A DNA stretch of 64,000 nucleotides, taken from Shewanella sp. MBTL60-007. Its GTDB lineage: Bacteria; Pseudomonadota; Gammaproteobacteria; Enterobacterales; Shewanellaceae. A program made the translations under genes and the position numbers. The stretch's first letter is position 1. Every line of letters begins with the position of its first letter. The DNA is taken from contig NZ_BPET01000023.1 in assembly GCF_019654915.1 (NCBI RefSeq), forward strand, positions 1-64,000. Direction: 5' to 3'. Below the pieces are notes generated by a model, which saw only the letters and a list, made by a program, of their open reading frames with translations, made no database searches and had not been told where the DNA came from. Shown here piece after piece: positions 52,082 through 61,625 of this stretch.

Positions 52082-52432
52082 ATGTCTAAAAAATTAACGG
52101 GTTTAATCGTATTATCGGCGGTATTAACGCTTCCAGCTTTTGCTGCTTACAATGGCCCAGGCCCTGCAACTCAGGTTAAGACTGCGTCTGATGCGGCTAA
52201 AGCTAAAGATGACACTCCAGTCGAACTGACAGGTTATCTAGTGCAAAGCCTAGGTGATGAAAAGTACCTTTTCCGTGATGAAAGTGGTGATGTTGAGGTC
52301 GAGATCGATAATGCGCTTTGGCGTAATATTGAAGTATCGGATGACACCAAGGTGAAACTTGTCGGTGAAGTGGACGATGAGTGGCAAGGTATTGAAATAG
52401 AAATTGACAGTATGCGTCTGGTTTCTGAATAA
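52082..52432 (+). CDS. YgiW/YdeI family OB-fold periplasmic protein
   Basis: A 116-residue exported protein of the BOF/YgiW-YdeI stress-tolerance family. It has a signal peptide (cleaved after AFA near residue 21) followed by YNGPGPATQVKTASDAAKAKDDTPVEL and an OB-fold core (GYLVQSLGDEKYLFRDESGDVEVEID, DTKVKLVGEVDDEW). In enterobacteria ygiW lies directly upstream of qseBC. Here the same kind of gene precedes a PepSY-like gene and a two-component pair, so a shared stress or signal response is likely. A GAGAGGAG site precedes the ATG. Confidence 0.88.
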   Translation: MSKKLTGLIVLSAVLTLPAFAAYNGPGPATQVKTASDAAKAKDDTPVELTGYLVQSLGDEKYLFRDESGDVEVEIDNALWRNIEVSDDTKVKLVGEVDDEWQGIEIEIDSMRLVSE

Positions 52433-52474
52433 TCCTTTCAAAAAGTGGTTTAGCGTTTTATTTTCGGAGGAGCC

Positions 52475-52996
52475 ATGGCTCGCTGGCTAGTTGGTTTGTT
52501 ATTAGTATCTGGTAGCGCGTTTGCTGGACAAGGCTTGTATTCAATGATCTCTTCGGGAAACTATCCCTTGCCAACAGAGATGATGCAGCAGCTTGAGCAG
52601 ATGAATGATGGCGTGATCTCCGAATTTGAAGCTGATATCGAAAATGGCGAATTGATTTATGAATTCAAGATGATCGATCCTCAGGCAAAAACCATCACAG
52701 AATATGAATACCGTGCGATAGATGGCAGTTTGAAAGAGCGGGAAGTAGGGCGTCTAAAGGGTGATGATAAAGATGAACTTGCTGGCGTACTTGTACTGCA
52801 ACAAAATGGCCTATCGCTCTCGGAAATGTTGACCCTAGTGAATGAGGAAAATAGCGGCCATATTGTTAAGGCTGAAGTCGATAATGACCTAGGGATCAGT
52901 TATATAGAATTAGAGATCCTCGATGTCGATGGTAAACATCAGTTAGCCTTCGATATTGAAAACAAACAATTATTACCACTGCTCAAATGGGACTAG
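52475..52996 (+). CDS. Exported PepSY-like protein
   Basis: A 173-residue protein with a signal peptide (MARWLVGLLLVSGSAFA). The mature part contains two PepSY-type segments: DGVISEFEADIENGELIYEFKMID and HIVKAEVDNDLGISYIELEILDVDGK. PepSY domains often modulate periplasmic proteases or sensor kinases. The gene ends three bases before the response regulator start and is almost certainly in the same operon, so it may feed the sensor kinase. CGGAGGAG is its ribosome-binding site. Confidence 0.75.
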   Translation: MARWLVGLLLVSGSAFAGQGLYSMISSGNYPLPTEMMQQLEQMNDGVISEFEADIENGELIYEFKMIDPQAKTITEYEYRAIDGSLKEREVGRLKGDDKDELAGVLVLQQNGLSLSEMLTLVNEENSGHIVKAEVDNDLGISYIELEILDVDGKHQLAFDIENKQLLPLLKWD

Positions 52997-52999
52997 AAC

Positions 53000-53677
53000 A
53001 TGAAAATACTCATGGTTGAAGATGACGCGACTACCATCGAATATGTCGTAAAGGGATTTGTTGAGCAAGGGCACAATATAGAAACGGCAACAGACGGGCA
53101 TCAAGGCTTACTGCTTGCGACCAGTATGAAGTACGACTTGATCATTTTGGATCGTATGTTACCACAGCTAGATGGTCTTAAACTGTTAGCGGCATTACGT
53201 GCCACTGGTAGCCAAACGCCAGTGTTAATCCTGTCTGCGCTAAGTCATGTTGATGAGCGTGTTAAGGGGCTGCGTGCGGGCGGTGATGACTACATGACTA
53301 AGCCTTTTGCCTTCTCTGAGCTGCTGGTACGCGCTGAAAAATTAATGCAGCGTGGTGAATCTCTGCCAACTATCACTGATCTCAATGTGGGTCCGCTGAC
53401 CATAGAGTTGTTGACGCGCAAGGTGACACTTGATGGGCAGGAGATCTTGCTGCAACCTAAAGAGTTTCAGTTGCTTAAGTACCTAATGGAGCACGTAAAC
53501 CAAGTGATTAGTCGTACGCTGCTATTTGAAGCTGTGTGGGATTATCATTTCGATCCGCGTACCAATGTCATCGATGTGCATATTGCCAAGCTAAGACGTA
53601 AGTTTGAAGAGCTAGGACACGGTGAGTTAATCGAAACTGTTCGAGGTGCTGGATATCGGCTACGCCAAGGGCATTAA
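53000..53677 (+). CDS. OmpR-family response regulator
   Basis: A 225-residue regulator. The receiver domain (1-120) has the acidic pocket (VEDD), phosphoacceptor Asp in LIILDRMLPQLDG, the Thr/Ser position in LILSALSH and the conserved Lys in MTKPFAFSELLVR. A winged-helix DNA-binding domain follows (about 130-225: LQPKEFQLLKYLMEH, DYHFDPRTNVIDVHIAKLRRK, TVRGAGYRL). It is coupled to the kinase that begins inside its 3' end. By context it is related to qseB-like or metal-stress regulators. Confidence 0.93.
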   Translation: MKILMVEDDATTIEYVVKGFVEQGHNIETATDGHQGLLLATSMKYDLIILDRMLPQLDGLKLLAALRATGSQTPVLILSALSHVDERVKGLRAGGDDYMTKPFAFSELLVRAEKLMQRGESLPTITDLNVGPLTIELLTRKVTLDGQEILLQPKEFQLLKYLMEHVNQVISRTLLFEAVWDYHFDPRTNVIDVHIAKLRRKFEELGHGELIETVRGAGYRLRQGH

Positions 53678-54983
53678 GCCCTATCAGAGTAGTGCCTGGC
53701 GCATTACCATCATATTCTCAGCCCTAGTAACTGTCATCATTGGCACCTTGTTACTGGGAATGTATCGCCAGCTGATCAATGAGCAAGAGCATCAGCTGGA
53801 CTTGCATCTCGATGCTGAAAAGACCCGCTATCAACAGATGGCGCTGACCTTGGATAGACGCAGCTTTGCGACTCAGGTACGCAGTGCCGATCCCAAAGTG
53901 ACCTTGATTGTTTGGCGCAACTCCCTCGATCTTATCGGCTCATTGAGCATGATCCCTAAAGATATGCCTATGCTACCGGAAAAACGTGAGTTTCCGGTGT
54001 TTACCGGCGGTCCAGAGAAGCTACATATCTTAACTGGTGGTATGGTGATGACCCGTTATGGCCCTATGCTGATTGCCACTCGTGTCGACCAGCTTGGTGC
54101 CCTTATCGATAAATTTACCAATGCTGCTATTACCGCGCTGATGTTGACTCTAGTGTTGACGCTAGCCTTGGGCTATCTGTTTTCTAAAGCTATTTTGCGG
54201 CGCTTGGTGCAGTATAACCGCTTAAGCAAGCGCATTGAGCGTGGTCAATATTCGACGCGTCTGCCCGTGGGCTGGCGTGAAGATGAGTTTGATATGCTTG
54301 CGCGCCAGTTTAATGGTGTACTCGATGCGCTAGAGAAAAACCTTGCAGCAGTGCGTGGCGTGACCGATAACATCGCCCATGATCTGCGTACCCCGCTATC
54401 ACATCTTCGTATAGGACTCGAACAATTACCGGCTAAGCCTAAAGAGGAGCTTGAAGAGAGCTGTGCGATCCTCACCGAAGAGCTAGATCATTGCCTAGCT
54501 ACCTTTGATGCCATGCTGTCGCTGACTCGTATCGAAGAGGGACAGCAAACGCTGGAGCTGCAAGAGGTTAGCCTAATCGAACTTAGCCAAGATCTGTTTG
54601 AGATGGCCGAGGCGATGGCCGAGTTTAACGGTCAGTCACTCAAGCTCACCACAGGTGAAGAGTTCCAGCTCAGTGGTGATAAGTATCTGCTGTTCCAAGC
54701 CTTGTTTAACTTGGTCGATAATGCGATTAAGTATTCCGGTGAAGGTGCCACGATCAGTATTTCCCAGAATCGTAATGTCATCTCTATCCAAGACAATGGT
54801 CCTGGGATCCCCGAAGGGTCTCGTGAAAAGGTGTTCGAGCGTTTGGTGCGATTAGATCCTAGCCGTCATCACAAGGGGACAGGTTTAGGTTTGTCTATGG
54901 TGAAGGCGATTCTGTCGCGACATAATGCTAAAATAGCCCTAACTGATAATCAGCCTGGCCTAAAGGTGATTATTACCTTTTAG
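53646..54983 (+). CDS. Sensor histidine kinase
   Basis: A 445-residue inner-membrane kinase. It has TM1 (about 20-40), a periplasmic domain of about 125 residues, TM2 (about 160-182) and a HAMP linker. The H-box is TDNIAHDLRTPLSHLRIGLEQL. The ATPase domain has an N-box NLVDNAIKYSGEG, G1 DNGPGIPEG and G2 GTGLGLSMVKAI. The start is a GTG at 53646, overlapping the response regulator by 32 bases. It phosphorylates the adjacent regulator; the stimulus is unknown. Confidence 0.9.
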   Translation: MLDIGYAKGIKPYQSSAWRITIIFSALVTVIIGTLLLGMYRQLINEQEHQLDLHLDAEKTRYQQMALTLDRRSFATQVRSADPKVTLIVWRNSLDLIGSLSMIPKDMPMLPEKREFPVFTGGPEKLHILTGGMVMTRYGPMLIATRVDQLGALIDKFTNAAITALMLTLVLTLALGYLFSKAILRRLVQYNRLSKRIERGQYSTRLPVGWREDEFDMLARQFNGVLDALEKNLAAVRGVTDNIAHDLRTPLSHLRIGLEQLPAKPKEELEESCAILTEELDHCLATFDAMLSLTRIEEGQQTLELQEVSLIELSQDLFEMAEAMAEFNGQSLKLTTGEEFQLSGDKYLLFQALFNLVDNAIKYSGEGATISISQNRNVISIQDNGPGIPEGSREKVFERLVRLDPSRHHKGTGLGLSMVKAILSRHNAKIALTDNQPGLKVIITF

Positions 54984-55032
54984 TCTAGCGATAGCTAAGC
55001 TGCTCTAGGGTAGCTTAGTGGAACCTTCATTT

Positions 55033-55707
55033 ATGTATCGAGTCATTGCCGATGAGCGCGACTTTATTGTGATCAATAAGTCGGCCGAAGTGCATTTTCA
55101 CAGCCAAGATGGCAGCGCTGGCGTTGTCGCTCAGGCCGAGGCCGATCTCGGCATTAAGCTCTACGCCGTACACAGGCTAGATACTATGACTTCGGGGCTG
55201 ATCATCCTCGCTAAATCGAGCAGGGCTGCCGCAGAGTTTACCCGTATGTTTTCCGCGCATCTGGTGCAGAAATACTATCTTGCGCTAGCAAAGGGTAAAC
55301 CAAAAAAGAAGCAGGGCTGGGTCATCGGCGATATGGCTAAGTCTCGTCGTAGCATGCATAAACTTCTACGTAGCACCGATAATCCGGCCATCACTCAGTT
55401 TTTCTCTCACTCGGTTGGCGAGGGGGAGCGACTGTATCTACTTAAACCCCACAGCGGTAAGACGCATCAGCTAAGAGTGGCCCTAGCTAGCATAGGTGTG
55501 CCGATCTTGGGTGATACCCTCTATGGTGGTGAGAGTGCCGATAGAGGCTATCTCCACGCCTACTGTTTACACTTTGATTATCAAGGACAAGAGCATCAAT
55601 ATACTGCTCTACCAAGTACTGGTGAGCATTTCCAAGATACTGGTGTTAGCCAGCAACTTGATGTTTGGCAGCAGCCCCATCAATTAACTTGGCCCAAGCT
55701 GAAATAG
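55033..55707 (+). CDS. RluA-family pseudouridine synthase
   Basis: A 224-residue pseudouridine synthase of the RluA family without an S4 domain. The catalytic motif HRLDTMTSGLIILAKS holds the active Asp. VQKYYLALAKGKPKKKQGWV, KPHSGKTHQLRVALASIG and ILGDTLYGGE are typical. It modifies uridine in rRNA or tRNA; the site is not predictable. I start at the ATG at 55033; an in-frame GTG at 55018 would add five residues. It is not coupled to the kinase gene. Confidence 0.87.
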   Translation: MYRVIADERDFIVINKSAEVHFHSQDGSAGVVAQAEADLGIKLYAVHRLDTMTSGLIILAKSSRAAAEFTRMFSAHLVQKYYLALAKGKPKKKQGWVIGDMAKSRRSMHKLLRSTDNPAITQFFSHSVGEGERLYLLKPHSGKTHQLRVALASIGVPILGDTLYGGESADRGYLHAYCLHFDYQGQEHQYTALPSTGEHFQDTGVSQQLDVWQQPHQLTWPKLK

Positions 55708-55877
55708 TCCACGACCACTTAACTGGGTTACCTTTTTGTTTTTCCGCCTCTGAGATAAGTTACCTTGTCGCTTATCTGGGCTTTTACATTCACAATTCCC
55801 TCAATAACGAGTAGGATAGGAAGCCTAAAAAGTCCATACTCTAGGACGATAAATTTCAAGGTAGTTCAGACTGCTAA

Positions 55878-56384
<507 letters not shown>

Positions 56385-56390
56385 TTTTCC

Positions 56391-57890
56391 ATGCTTAAGT
56401 TTATCCAGTTTCACAGGGTTAGATTCATAGCCATTCTAGCCTTAGCCTTTTCTGGGGGCAGCATTGCTGCGCCTTGGGTCGATACCTCCGATATCTACCT
56501 CAGAGCCGATATTCAAGCCCTAGCCGATGCGGGAGTCATTACCGTTCCGGTTAATACCTACCCCTTGATGTGGTCGGGTATTGGTGGCGACTTGGCTAAG
56601 GTCGAACCTTCGACATTAACGCCTGCATTAGTCGAGGCCTTTTCCCGTGTTAATTATTACTATCGCAATGCAGTCGATAATCGTGGCAATGTTAGTGTAA
56701 AGCTGGCGGCTGCGAGCGATCCTGCTCGTTTTCAGCACTTCGGCTCAGACTATCGCGAGCAGGGTGAGGCCAGCGCTTCTTACGAGTATTTAGGTGATAG
56801 GTTTGCCTATAAAGTTTCGGCATCGGCGAATTACGATCCTGCTGATGACGAAGAGTTTCGCTTCGATGATTCCTATCTTGCCATGGCGATGGGTAACTGG
56901 ATGTTTACTTTCGGTGCCATCGAGCAGTGGTGGGGACCCGGTTTCGACTCATCGCTACATAAATCGAATAACGCTCGTCCAATGCCGTCACTCATGCTGA
57001 GCCGTAATAATGCTCAAGCTTTCGAGACACCTTGGTTGTCGTGGTTAGGTCCTTGGACATTTACCGCAGGGGTGAGCATGTTCGAAGAGGAGCGTTATGC
57101 TCCTCATACTCTTTTATGGAACTTCCGCGGATCGATTCGTCCTTTTAGGCAGTTAGAGATAGGCCTTTCTTGGACAACGCAGTTCTGTGGTGAAGGGCAA
57201 GAGTGTAGCTGGGAAAGCGCCTTTAAATCGATCACTGGCCAGCGAGATTGTCGCGCCGATAACGTCGATGAAGTGGGGTGCAGCAACTATGGCAACCAGA
57301 TGGCTGGTTACGATATCCGCTTTAGTGATACTTGGTATAATGTTCCGTTCGGCGTGTATTACGAGAGAACCTGTGAAGATGCTAAGAGCTCTGCGCCATG
57401 GGATATCGTGGATTGTGGCTCGATGTTCGGTGCCGATACCCGTTTTAATCTAGATGGTCAGCAGTATAAGTTGTTCCTCGAATACACTGACACCATGGTG
57501 TTCTGTGGCGAAGATGAAAACAGCTTTAATTGTTTCTATGAGCATTCAACATATCGAAGTGGTTCCCGTTACTACGGTCGTGCCCTAGGCAGCACCTATG
57601 ACAGCGATGCCAATGTGTATGTGCTTGGCTTGATTGGCCAGTTTGCCAATAGCAAAGGCTTTACCTCCTTGCTGCGTTACGCACAGCTTAATAAAGACGG
57701 TAAAAGCCCGAGCCATGGCTGGGCACCTCAGCCATTGAAAGAGGACTTGTTGATGCTGGAACTCAGTTATCGTATGCCAATCTGGAAGGGCATGATGAGC
57801 GTAGGTGGCAGTGTGTCTCAATCAGAATTTGAGGTGCAAGAGAACGAAACGAATGCCACGGTATTTGGTACTTATGAGTATAAGTTTTAA
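56391..57890 (+). CDS. Wzi-family capsule assembly outer-membrane protein
   Basis: A 499-residue beta-barrel protein with a signal peptide (cleaved near residue 27, GSIAA-PWV). The N-terminal part WVDTSDIYLRADIQALADAGVITVP and the block FGAIEQWWGPGFDSSLHKSNNARPMPSL are hallmarks of the Wzi (PF14052) family, which anchors or organises capsule or exopolysaccharide at the cell surface. It has eight Cys in paired positions. No capsule gene lies directly beside it, but glycosyltransferases follow. A terminator comes next. Confidence 0.88.
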   Translation: MLKFIQFHRVRFIAILALAFSGGSIAAPWVDTSDIYLRADIQALADAGVITVPVNTYPLMWSGIGGDLAKVEPSTLTPALVEAFSRVNYYYRNAVDNRGNVSVKLAAASDPARFQHFGSDYREQGEASASYEYLGDRFAYKVSASANYDPADDEEFRFDDSYLAMAMGNWMFTFGAIEQWWGPGFDSSLHKSNNARPMPSLMLSRNNAQAFETPWLSWLGPWTFTAGVSMFEEERYAPHTLLWNFRGSIRPFRQLEIGLSWTTQFCGEGQECSWESAFKSITGQRDCRADNVDEVGCSNYGNQMAGYDIRFSDTWYNVPFGVYYERTCEDAKSSAPWDIVDCGSMFGADTRFNLDGQQYKLFLEYTDTMVFCGEDENSFNCFYEHSTYRSGSRYYGRALGSTYDSDANVYVLGLIGQFANSKGFTSLLRYAQLNKDGKSPSHGWAPQPLKEDLLMLELSYRMPIWKGMMSVGGSVSQSEFEVQENETNATVFGTYEYKF

Positions 57891-57904
57891 GAAAACCTTA
57901 TAGA

Positions 57905-57938
57905 AGAGCCAGCGCTTAAGAAGCGTTGGCTTTTTTAT
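57905..57938 (+). terminator. Terminator after the Wzi-family gene
   Basis: A GCCAGCGCTT and AAGCGTTGGC stem (one G-U pair) around AAG, followed by TTTTTTATTT. Confidence 0.92.
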
Positions 57939-58099
57939 TTAGTTAGATTGAGTTTGAGGCAAGCTAACGGCCTTTTTAAATCGCAATTTAAGCCCATGTA
58001 CTAAAAATTACATAATCATGGTGCAAAGTAAGATTAGTGTTTTTAATTTTTATCTTTTTCTATCTATTACAGCAGGATCTTAACGCGTTCTTGTATGAA

Positions 58100-58238
58100 G
58101 TAGAGTGGTGCAACGAAATAGAGGAAAGCCTGAATTTCCCTGAGTTCACCAGTAGCTAATGACTCTCTTTGTCATGGCAATAGTTAAAGGTGGTATAGAG
58201 CAGATTTTTAGCTCTAATAACTTTTTGGAGTAAGTATT
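58100..58238 (+). promoter_or_regulatory. Structured leader upstream of the GT2 gene
   Basis: In the 348-bp gap before the glycosyltransferase, nested pairings occur: TGGTG (58106) with CACCA (58147), GGAAA with TTTCC inside it (58123-58139), ATGAC with GTCAT (58159-58175), and AGAGC with GCTCT near 58197-58214. It resembles a structured 5' leader, but no riboswitch class could be assigned by eye. The part from 57939 to 58100 holds nothing recognisable. Confidence 0.3.
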
Positions 58239-58970
58239 TTGATTTCAGTCGTTATCCCAGCAAAAGACGAGCAAGCTAATATTGGTCCTTTAGTGGAAGA
58301 GATCCATCGAGCGCTAAAAGATAAGACGCCCTTTGAAGTGATTGTTGTGGATGATGGCAGCAACGACGATACCTTCGGTGAGTTACTGCGCACGGGTGAA
58401 CGACTCGGTTGCTCGACTAAGGCGATTCGCCATGAAAAAAGTACCGGACAAAGTACTGCGCTGCATACCGGTGTTCAACACGCCAGCGGTGATATTATTG
58501 CGACACTTGATGCAGATGGTCAAAATGACCCGGCAGATATTCCAGCCATGCTAGATCTTATTCCAACCATGACCCATAGCGATTTTTGTATCGCGGGTTA
58601 TCGTAAAAACCGTAAAGACACTGCCTGGAAACGATTTCAATCCCGTGTGGCCAATAAGGTGCGCGATGGCTTACTCGGCGATGGTGTACCCGATACCGGC
58701 TGTGGCTTGAAGGTATTCCCGAAGGCCAGTTTCCTCAAGCTGCCCTATTTCGATCATATGCATCGCTATATTCCTGCACTGATCCGTCGCCATGGCGGAG
58801 AGGTTAAGGTCTCAATCGTTAACCATAGAGATCGCATGGAAGGTGAGTCTAAGTACACCGCTTGGAACCGCGTCTGGGTTGGGATTGTCGATATCATAGG
58901 GGTGATGTGGCTAAACCGTAGAACTCGTTTACCCAATGTGATTAAGACCGAGACTACACAGGCTCAATAG
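58239..58970 (+). CDS. Family 2 glycosyltransferase (ArnC/DPM1-like)
   Basis: A 243-residue GT2 glycosyltransferase that probably moves a sugar from a nucleotide donor to undecaprenyl phosphate. Motifs: SVVIPAKDEQANI, VVDDGSNDDT, GDIIATLDADGQNDPADIP (DxD), and the Arg-rich acceptor region RHGGEVKVSIVNHRDRMEGES. It lacks the C-terminal membrane helices of ArnC and so is a short soluble or peripheral form. It starts at TTG with TTGGAG upstream. It is followed within two bases by the VTT gene, and then an ArnT-like transferase that may use its product. Confidence 0.88.
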   Translation: MISVVIPAKDEQANIGPLVEEIHRALKDKTPFEVIVVDDGSNDDTFGELLRTGERLGCSTKAIRHEKSTGQSTALHTGVQHASGDIIATLDADGQNDPADIPAMLDLIPTMTHSDFCIAGYRKNRKDTAWKRFQSRVANKVRDGLLGDGVPDTGCGLKVFPKASFLKLPYFDHMHRYIPALIRRHGGEVKVSIVNHRDRMEGESKYTAWNRVWVGIVDIIGVMWLNRRTRLPNVIKTETTQAQ

Positions 58971-58972
58971 CT

Positions 58973-59638
58973 ATGAAACGCTTAGCTAAAACATTATTGG
59001 TCATTACAGTATTGCTACTGTTGATGTTTGCCGTCCAGCAAGGCCTATTTGAGCACCTGACCGATAGCAACTGGGTAGGCAATTACGTTGAAAAGAACGG
59101 TAACAGTGCCTTAGTGGTGCTGTTTCTTATGGGGGCGGCATTTACCAGTGTTGGTGGGCCTCGCCAAGTCATCGCCGTTGTTTTTGGCTTTGCCTTAGGT
59201 GGCGTCTATGGGGCGTTACTGGGCACTGCATCGGCGTTACTTGGCTGTGCGGTCACCTTTTACTTTGCCAGGCTGACCTTTAGAAGCAGTCTTAAAAAAC
59301 GTTTTAAAGATAAGCTATTTCGTTTTGAGAGATTGATAATCCATCGTACTTTTTTAAAGGTATTGATGATTCGATTACTGCCAATTGGTAGTAACGCCTT
59401 AACTAACTTATTCGCAGGCTCTACTCATGTGAGTGCGTGGAAGTTTTTTTTAGGCAGTGGAGTAGGTTACATCCCGCAGATGCTTATCTTTAGCTTTGCA
59501 GGTGCAGGTATTGGCTTGTCGGATCACAACAGCTTGATTATCAGCATAGTGCTGTTTATTTTCTCATCTCTGATTGGCGCTTACCTGTATAAGACTAGGT
59601 TGCGTAAACAGGTGGGCGAGATAGTTACCGATGAATAA
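58973..59638 (+). CDS. TVP38/TMEM64 (VTT domain) membrane protein
   Basis: A 221-residue membrane protein of the VTT/DedA superfamily. It has the N-terminal helix, then MGAAFTSVGGPRQVIAVVFGFALGG, LLGCAVTFYFARLTFR and MIRLLPIGSNALTNLFAGSTHV, typical of the re-entrant-loop domain. DedA-like proteins scramble or transport lipid-linked intermediates such as undecaprenyl phosphate. Placement between a GT2 and an ArnT-like enzyme fits a role in recycling or flipping the lipid carrier; this is inference. Confidence 0.87.
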   Translation: MKRLAKTLLVITVLLLLMFAVQQGLFEHLTDSNWVGNYVEKNGNSALVVLFLMGAAFTSVGGPRQVIAVVFGFALGGVYGALLGTASALLGCAVTFYFARLTFRSSLKKRFKDKLFRFERLIIHRTFLKVLMIRLLPIGSNALTNLFAGSTHVSAWKFFLGSGVGYIPQMLIFSFAGAGIGLSDHNSLIISIVLFIFSSLIGAYLYKTRLRKQVGEIVTDE

Positions 59639-59655
59639 TAAGGTTAATTAAAAAA

Positions 59656-61383
59656 ATGATATTGAAATCGATGCAACAACGATTCAATAGCGATGACTAT
59701 TATCAAGTGTTGAGTATGTTGCTGCTATTTGCGGCAGTCATTTTGCTGGTGGGAATAGGTTGGCGTTCGCCTTGGCCTGCCGATGAGCCGCGTTTCGCCG
59801 AAGTCGCCAGAGAGATGGTGGATTCGGGTCAGTGGTTCTTCCCTCAGCGTGGGGGGGAGTTCTATCCAGATAAGCCGCCAGTATTCATGTGGGCCATCGC
59901 ACTGTTTTATGGCTTGACCGGCAGTTTAAAGGTGGCCTTTTTATTGCCTAATGCCTTAGCGGGTTTTCTAACGCTTTTTCTGGTTTATGATCTAGGCTCA
60001 AGGCTGTGGAATGTGCGTGTTGGCCGTAATGCAGCACTGCTGTTGATGTTAGCGCCTCAATTCTTAATTCAGAGTAAGAACGCCCAAATTGATGCCATGG
60101 TGATGTGTTGGATCACCCTTGGTTGTTACGGTTTGCTGCGTCACTTTATGACAGGGGCTCACTGGCGCTGGTACTTTGCTGGCTGGGCATTTATGGGGCT
60201 TGGAGTGATCACCAAGGGGGTGGGCTTCCTGCCTCTGTTGATGCTTATTCCGATCATTGGTTATGCCCTGATCCAAAAAGATCTGTTTAAGGGGCGCCTG
60301 CAGTGGTGGTGCCTTGCGGGGCCACTGGCGATGTTAGCCGTGATTGCCTGCTGGTTGGTACCTATGGTGCTGATAGTGCAGAGCCAAGGCACACCAGAGC
60401 TTATTCAATATCAAAATAATATTTTGTTTAAACAGACGGGAGAGCGCTACGTTAACGCTTGGCATCATATCAAGCCTTGGTACTACTTCTTAGTCAGTGT
60501 CGTACCTGTGATGTGGTTCCCGTTGCCGCTATTGTTTATTGCTCATTGGCAACGAGTTATGGCTAAGGTTAAAGCCGAACCTGTGATTGCAATACTGCTG
60601 ATCTGGGTGGTATTGGTGCTGGTGTTCTTCAGCATCAGCCCAGGCAAACGTGGGGTGTATATCCTACCAGCTCTGCCTATGTTGGCCTTAGCGCTGTCGG
60701 CCATTATTACGGGTGCCGATACCAAGCGTTGGTTTGAGTGGGGTCTCACGGCTCTGTTGTGGTTACTGGGTCTAGTGTTTACAGCTGCAGGTGTATTGGC
60801 GCTGATCCATCATCCCGCCATCGTCAAGGCAATGGCCGATTATGCGGCAGATCTGACTCATATGGGCTACCTGTTGTTGACCGTGGGGGTTATCTGGTTT
60901 GCTATCTTGCTGACCCTGCGACATTCTCAAGCTATGGTGAGAATGGGAGTTAGTCTTGCGCTAACTTGGGTGGTGATGGGGACTTGGGGCTACAGTATTT
61001 TAGAGCCTATGCGAACGCCACAGGCCTTGATGGCAAACGCTGCAAAGGCGATAGGCCCAGATGGTCAACTCGGCCTTGTTAAATTCAAAGAGCAGTTTAT
61101 CTTGTTCTCTCCGGTGGATATCACTCACTTTAGCTATCTTGCGCCCCTTGAGCAGCAAGAGCGTAACGCTTGGCAGTGGATGCATGAAGGAGATAATCGC
61201 TATATCTTAGTCGGCGATCACCAAAAGCTGAGCTGTTTTGATTTCAAGAATGCCAAAAGTATGGGCGTGGCCCACCGAGATAATTGGGTAATATTAAGCA
61301 AGGATAATATGTTGCCGACCTGCGCCGAGCCAGATAGACGTTATCAGTATTTCACCCCAACCCCAGGACGGTGGATGGAGTGA
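59656..61383 (+). CDS. ArnT-like family 39/83 glycosyltransferase
   Basis: A 575-residue polytopic transferase using a lipid-linked sugar donor. The N-terminal periplasmic loop has WRSPWPADEPRFAEVAREM, with the D-E pair typical of ArnT/PMT, and RGGEFYPDKPPVFMWAIALFYG. About 11-12 membrane helices follow, then a C-terminal periplasmic domain (from about residue 460). It likely adds a sugar to lipid A or another envelope acceptor. It is the last gene of a three-gene operon with the GT2 and VTT genes. Confidence 0.87.
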   Translation: MILKSMQQRFNSDDYYQVLSMLLLFAAVILLVGIGWRSPWPADEPRFAEVAREMVDSGQWFFPQRGGEFYPDKPPVFMWAIALFYGLTGSLKVAFLLPNALAGFLTLFLVYDLGSRLWNVRVGRNAALLLMLAPQFLIQSKNAQIDAMVMCWITLGCYGLLRHFMTGAHWRWYFAGWAFMGLGVITKGVGFLPLLMLIPIIGYALIQKDLFKGRLQWWCLAGPLAMLAVIACWLVPMVLIVQSQGTPELIQYQNNILFKQTGERYVNAWHHIKPWYYFLVSVVPVMWFPLPLLFIAHWQRVMAKVKAEPVIAILLIWVVLVLVFFSISPGKRGVYILPALPMLALALSAIITGADTKRWFEWGLTALLWLLGLVFTAAGVLALIHHPAIVKAMADYAADLTHMGYLLLTVGVIWFAILLTLRHSQAMVRMGVSLALTWVVMGTWGYSILEPMRTPQALMANAAKAIGPDGQLGLVKFKEQFILFSPVDITHFSYLAPLEQQERNAWQWMHEGDNRYILVGDHQKLSCFDFKNAKSMGVAHRDNWVILSKDNMLPTCAEPDRRYQYFTPTPGRWME

Positions 61384-61625
61384 GGTTAGGCTCTAGGAAG
61401 AGCAGGCCCTAGGAAGAGCAAAGACGGTTAAAGCTAAGACGGAAAAGCGGTCTTAGATCCTAGGAAAAGCAGGCCCTAGGAAAAGCAAAGACGGTTAAAG
61501 CTGAGACGGAAAAGCGGTCTTAGGTCCTAGGAAAAGCAGGTTCTAGGCCCTAGGAGAAGCAGGCCCTAGGAAGAGCAAAGACGGTTAAAGCTGAGACGGA
61601 AAAGCAGGTCTTAGGAAGAGCTAAG
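61384..61625. repeat. 67-bp degenerate tandem repeat
   Basis: Three copies of a unit with AGGCCCTAGGAA, GCAAAGACGGTTAAAGCT, GAGACGGAAAAGC and GGTCTTAG start at 61403, 61470 and 61560. The first two are 67 bp apart; the third is 90 bp on, after a 23-bp insert (AGGTTCTAGGCCCTAGGAGA...). Copies differ at a few bases. The period is not a multiple of three and no frame runs through, so it is non-coding. The shared palindrome CCTAGG recurs many times. Confidence 0.85.

Noticed and set aside
58168..58188. Second Pho-box-like word (TTTGTCATGGCAA) upstream of the GT2 gene
   Set aside because: The second repeat 11 bp on is only a weak match (ATAGTTA), so a PhoB site is not supported.
61403..61625. CRISPR array in the repeat region
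   Set aside because: Whole 67-bp units repeat without unique spacers between short repeats, and no cas gene is nearby.
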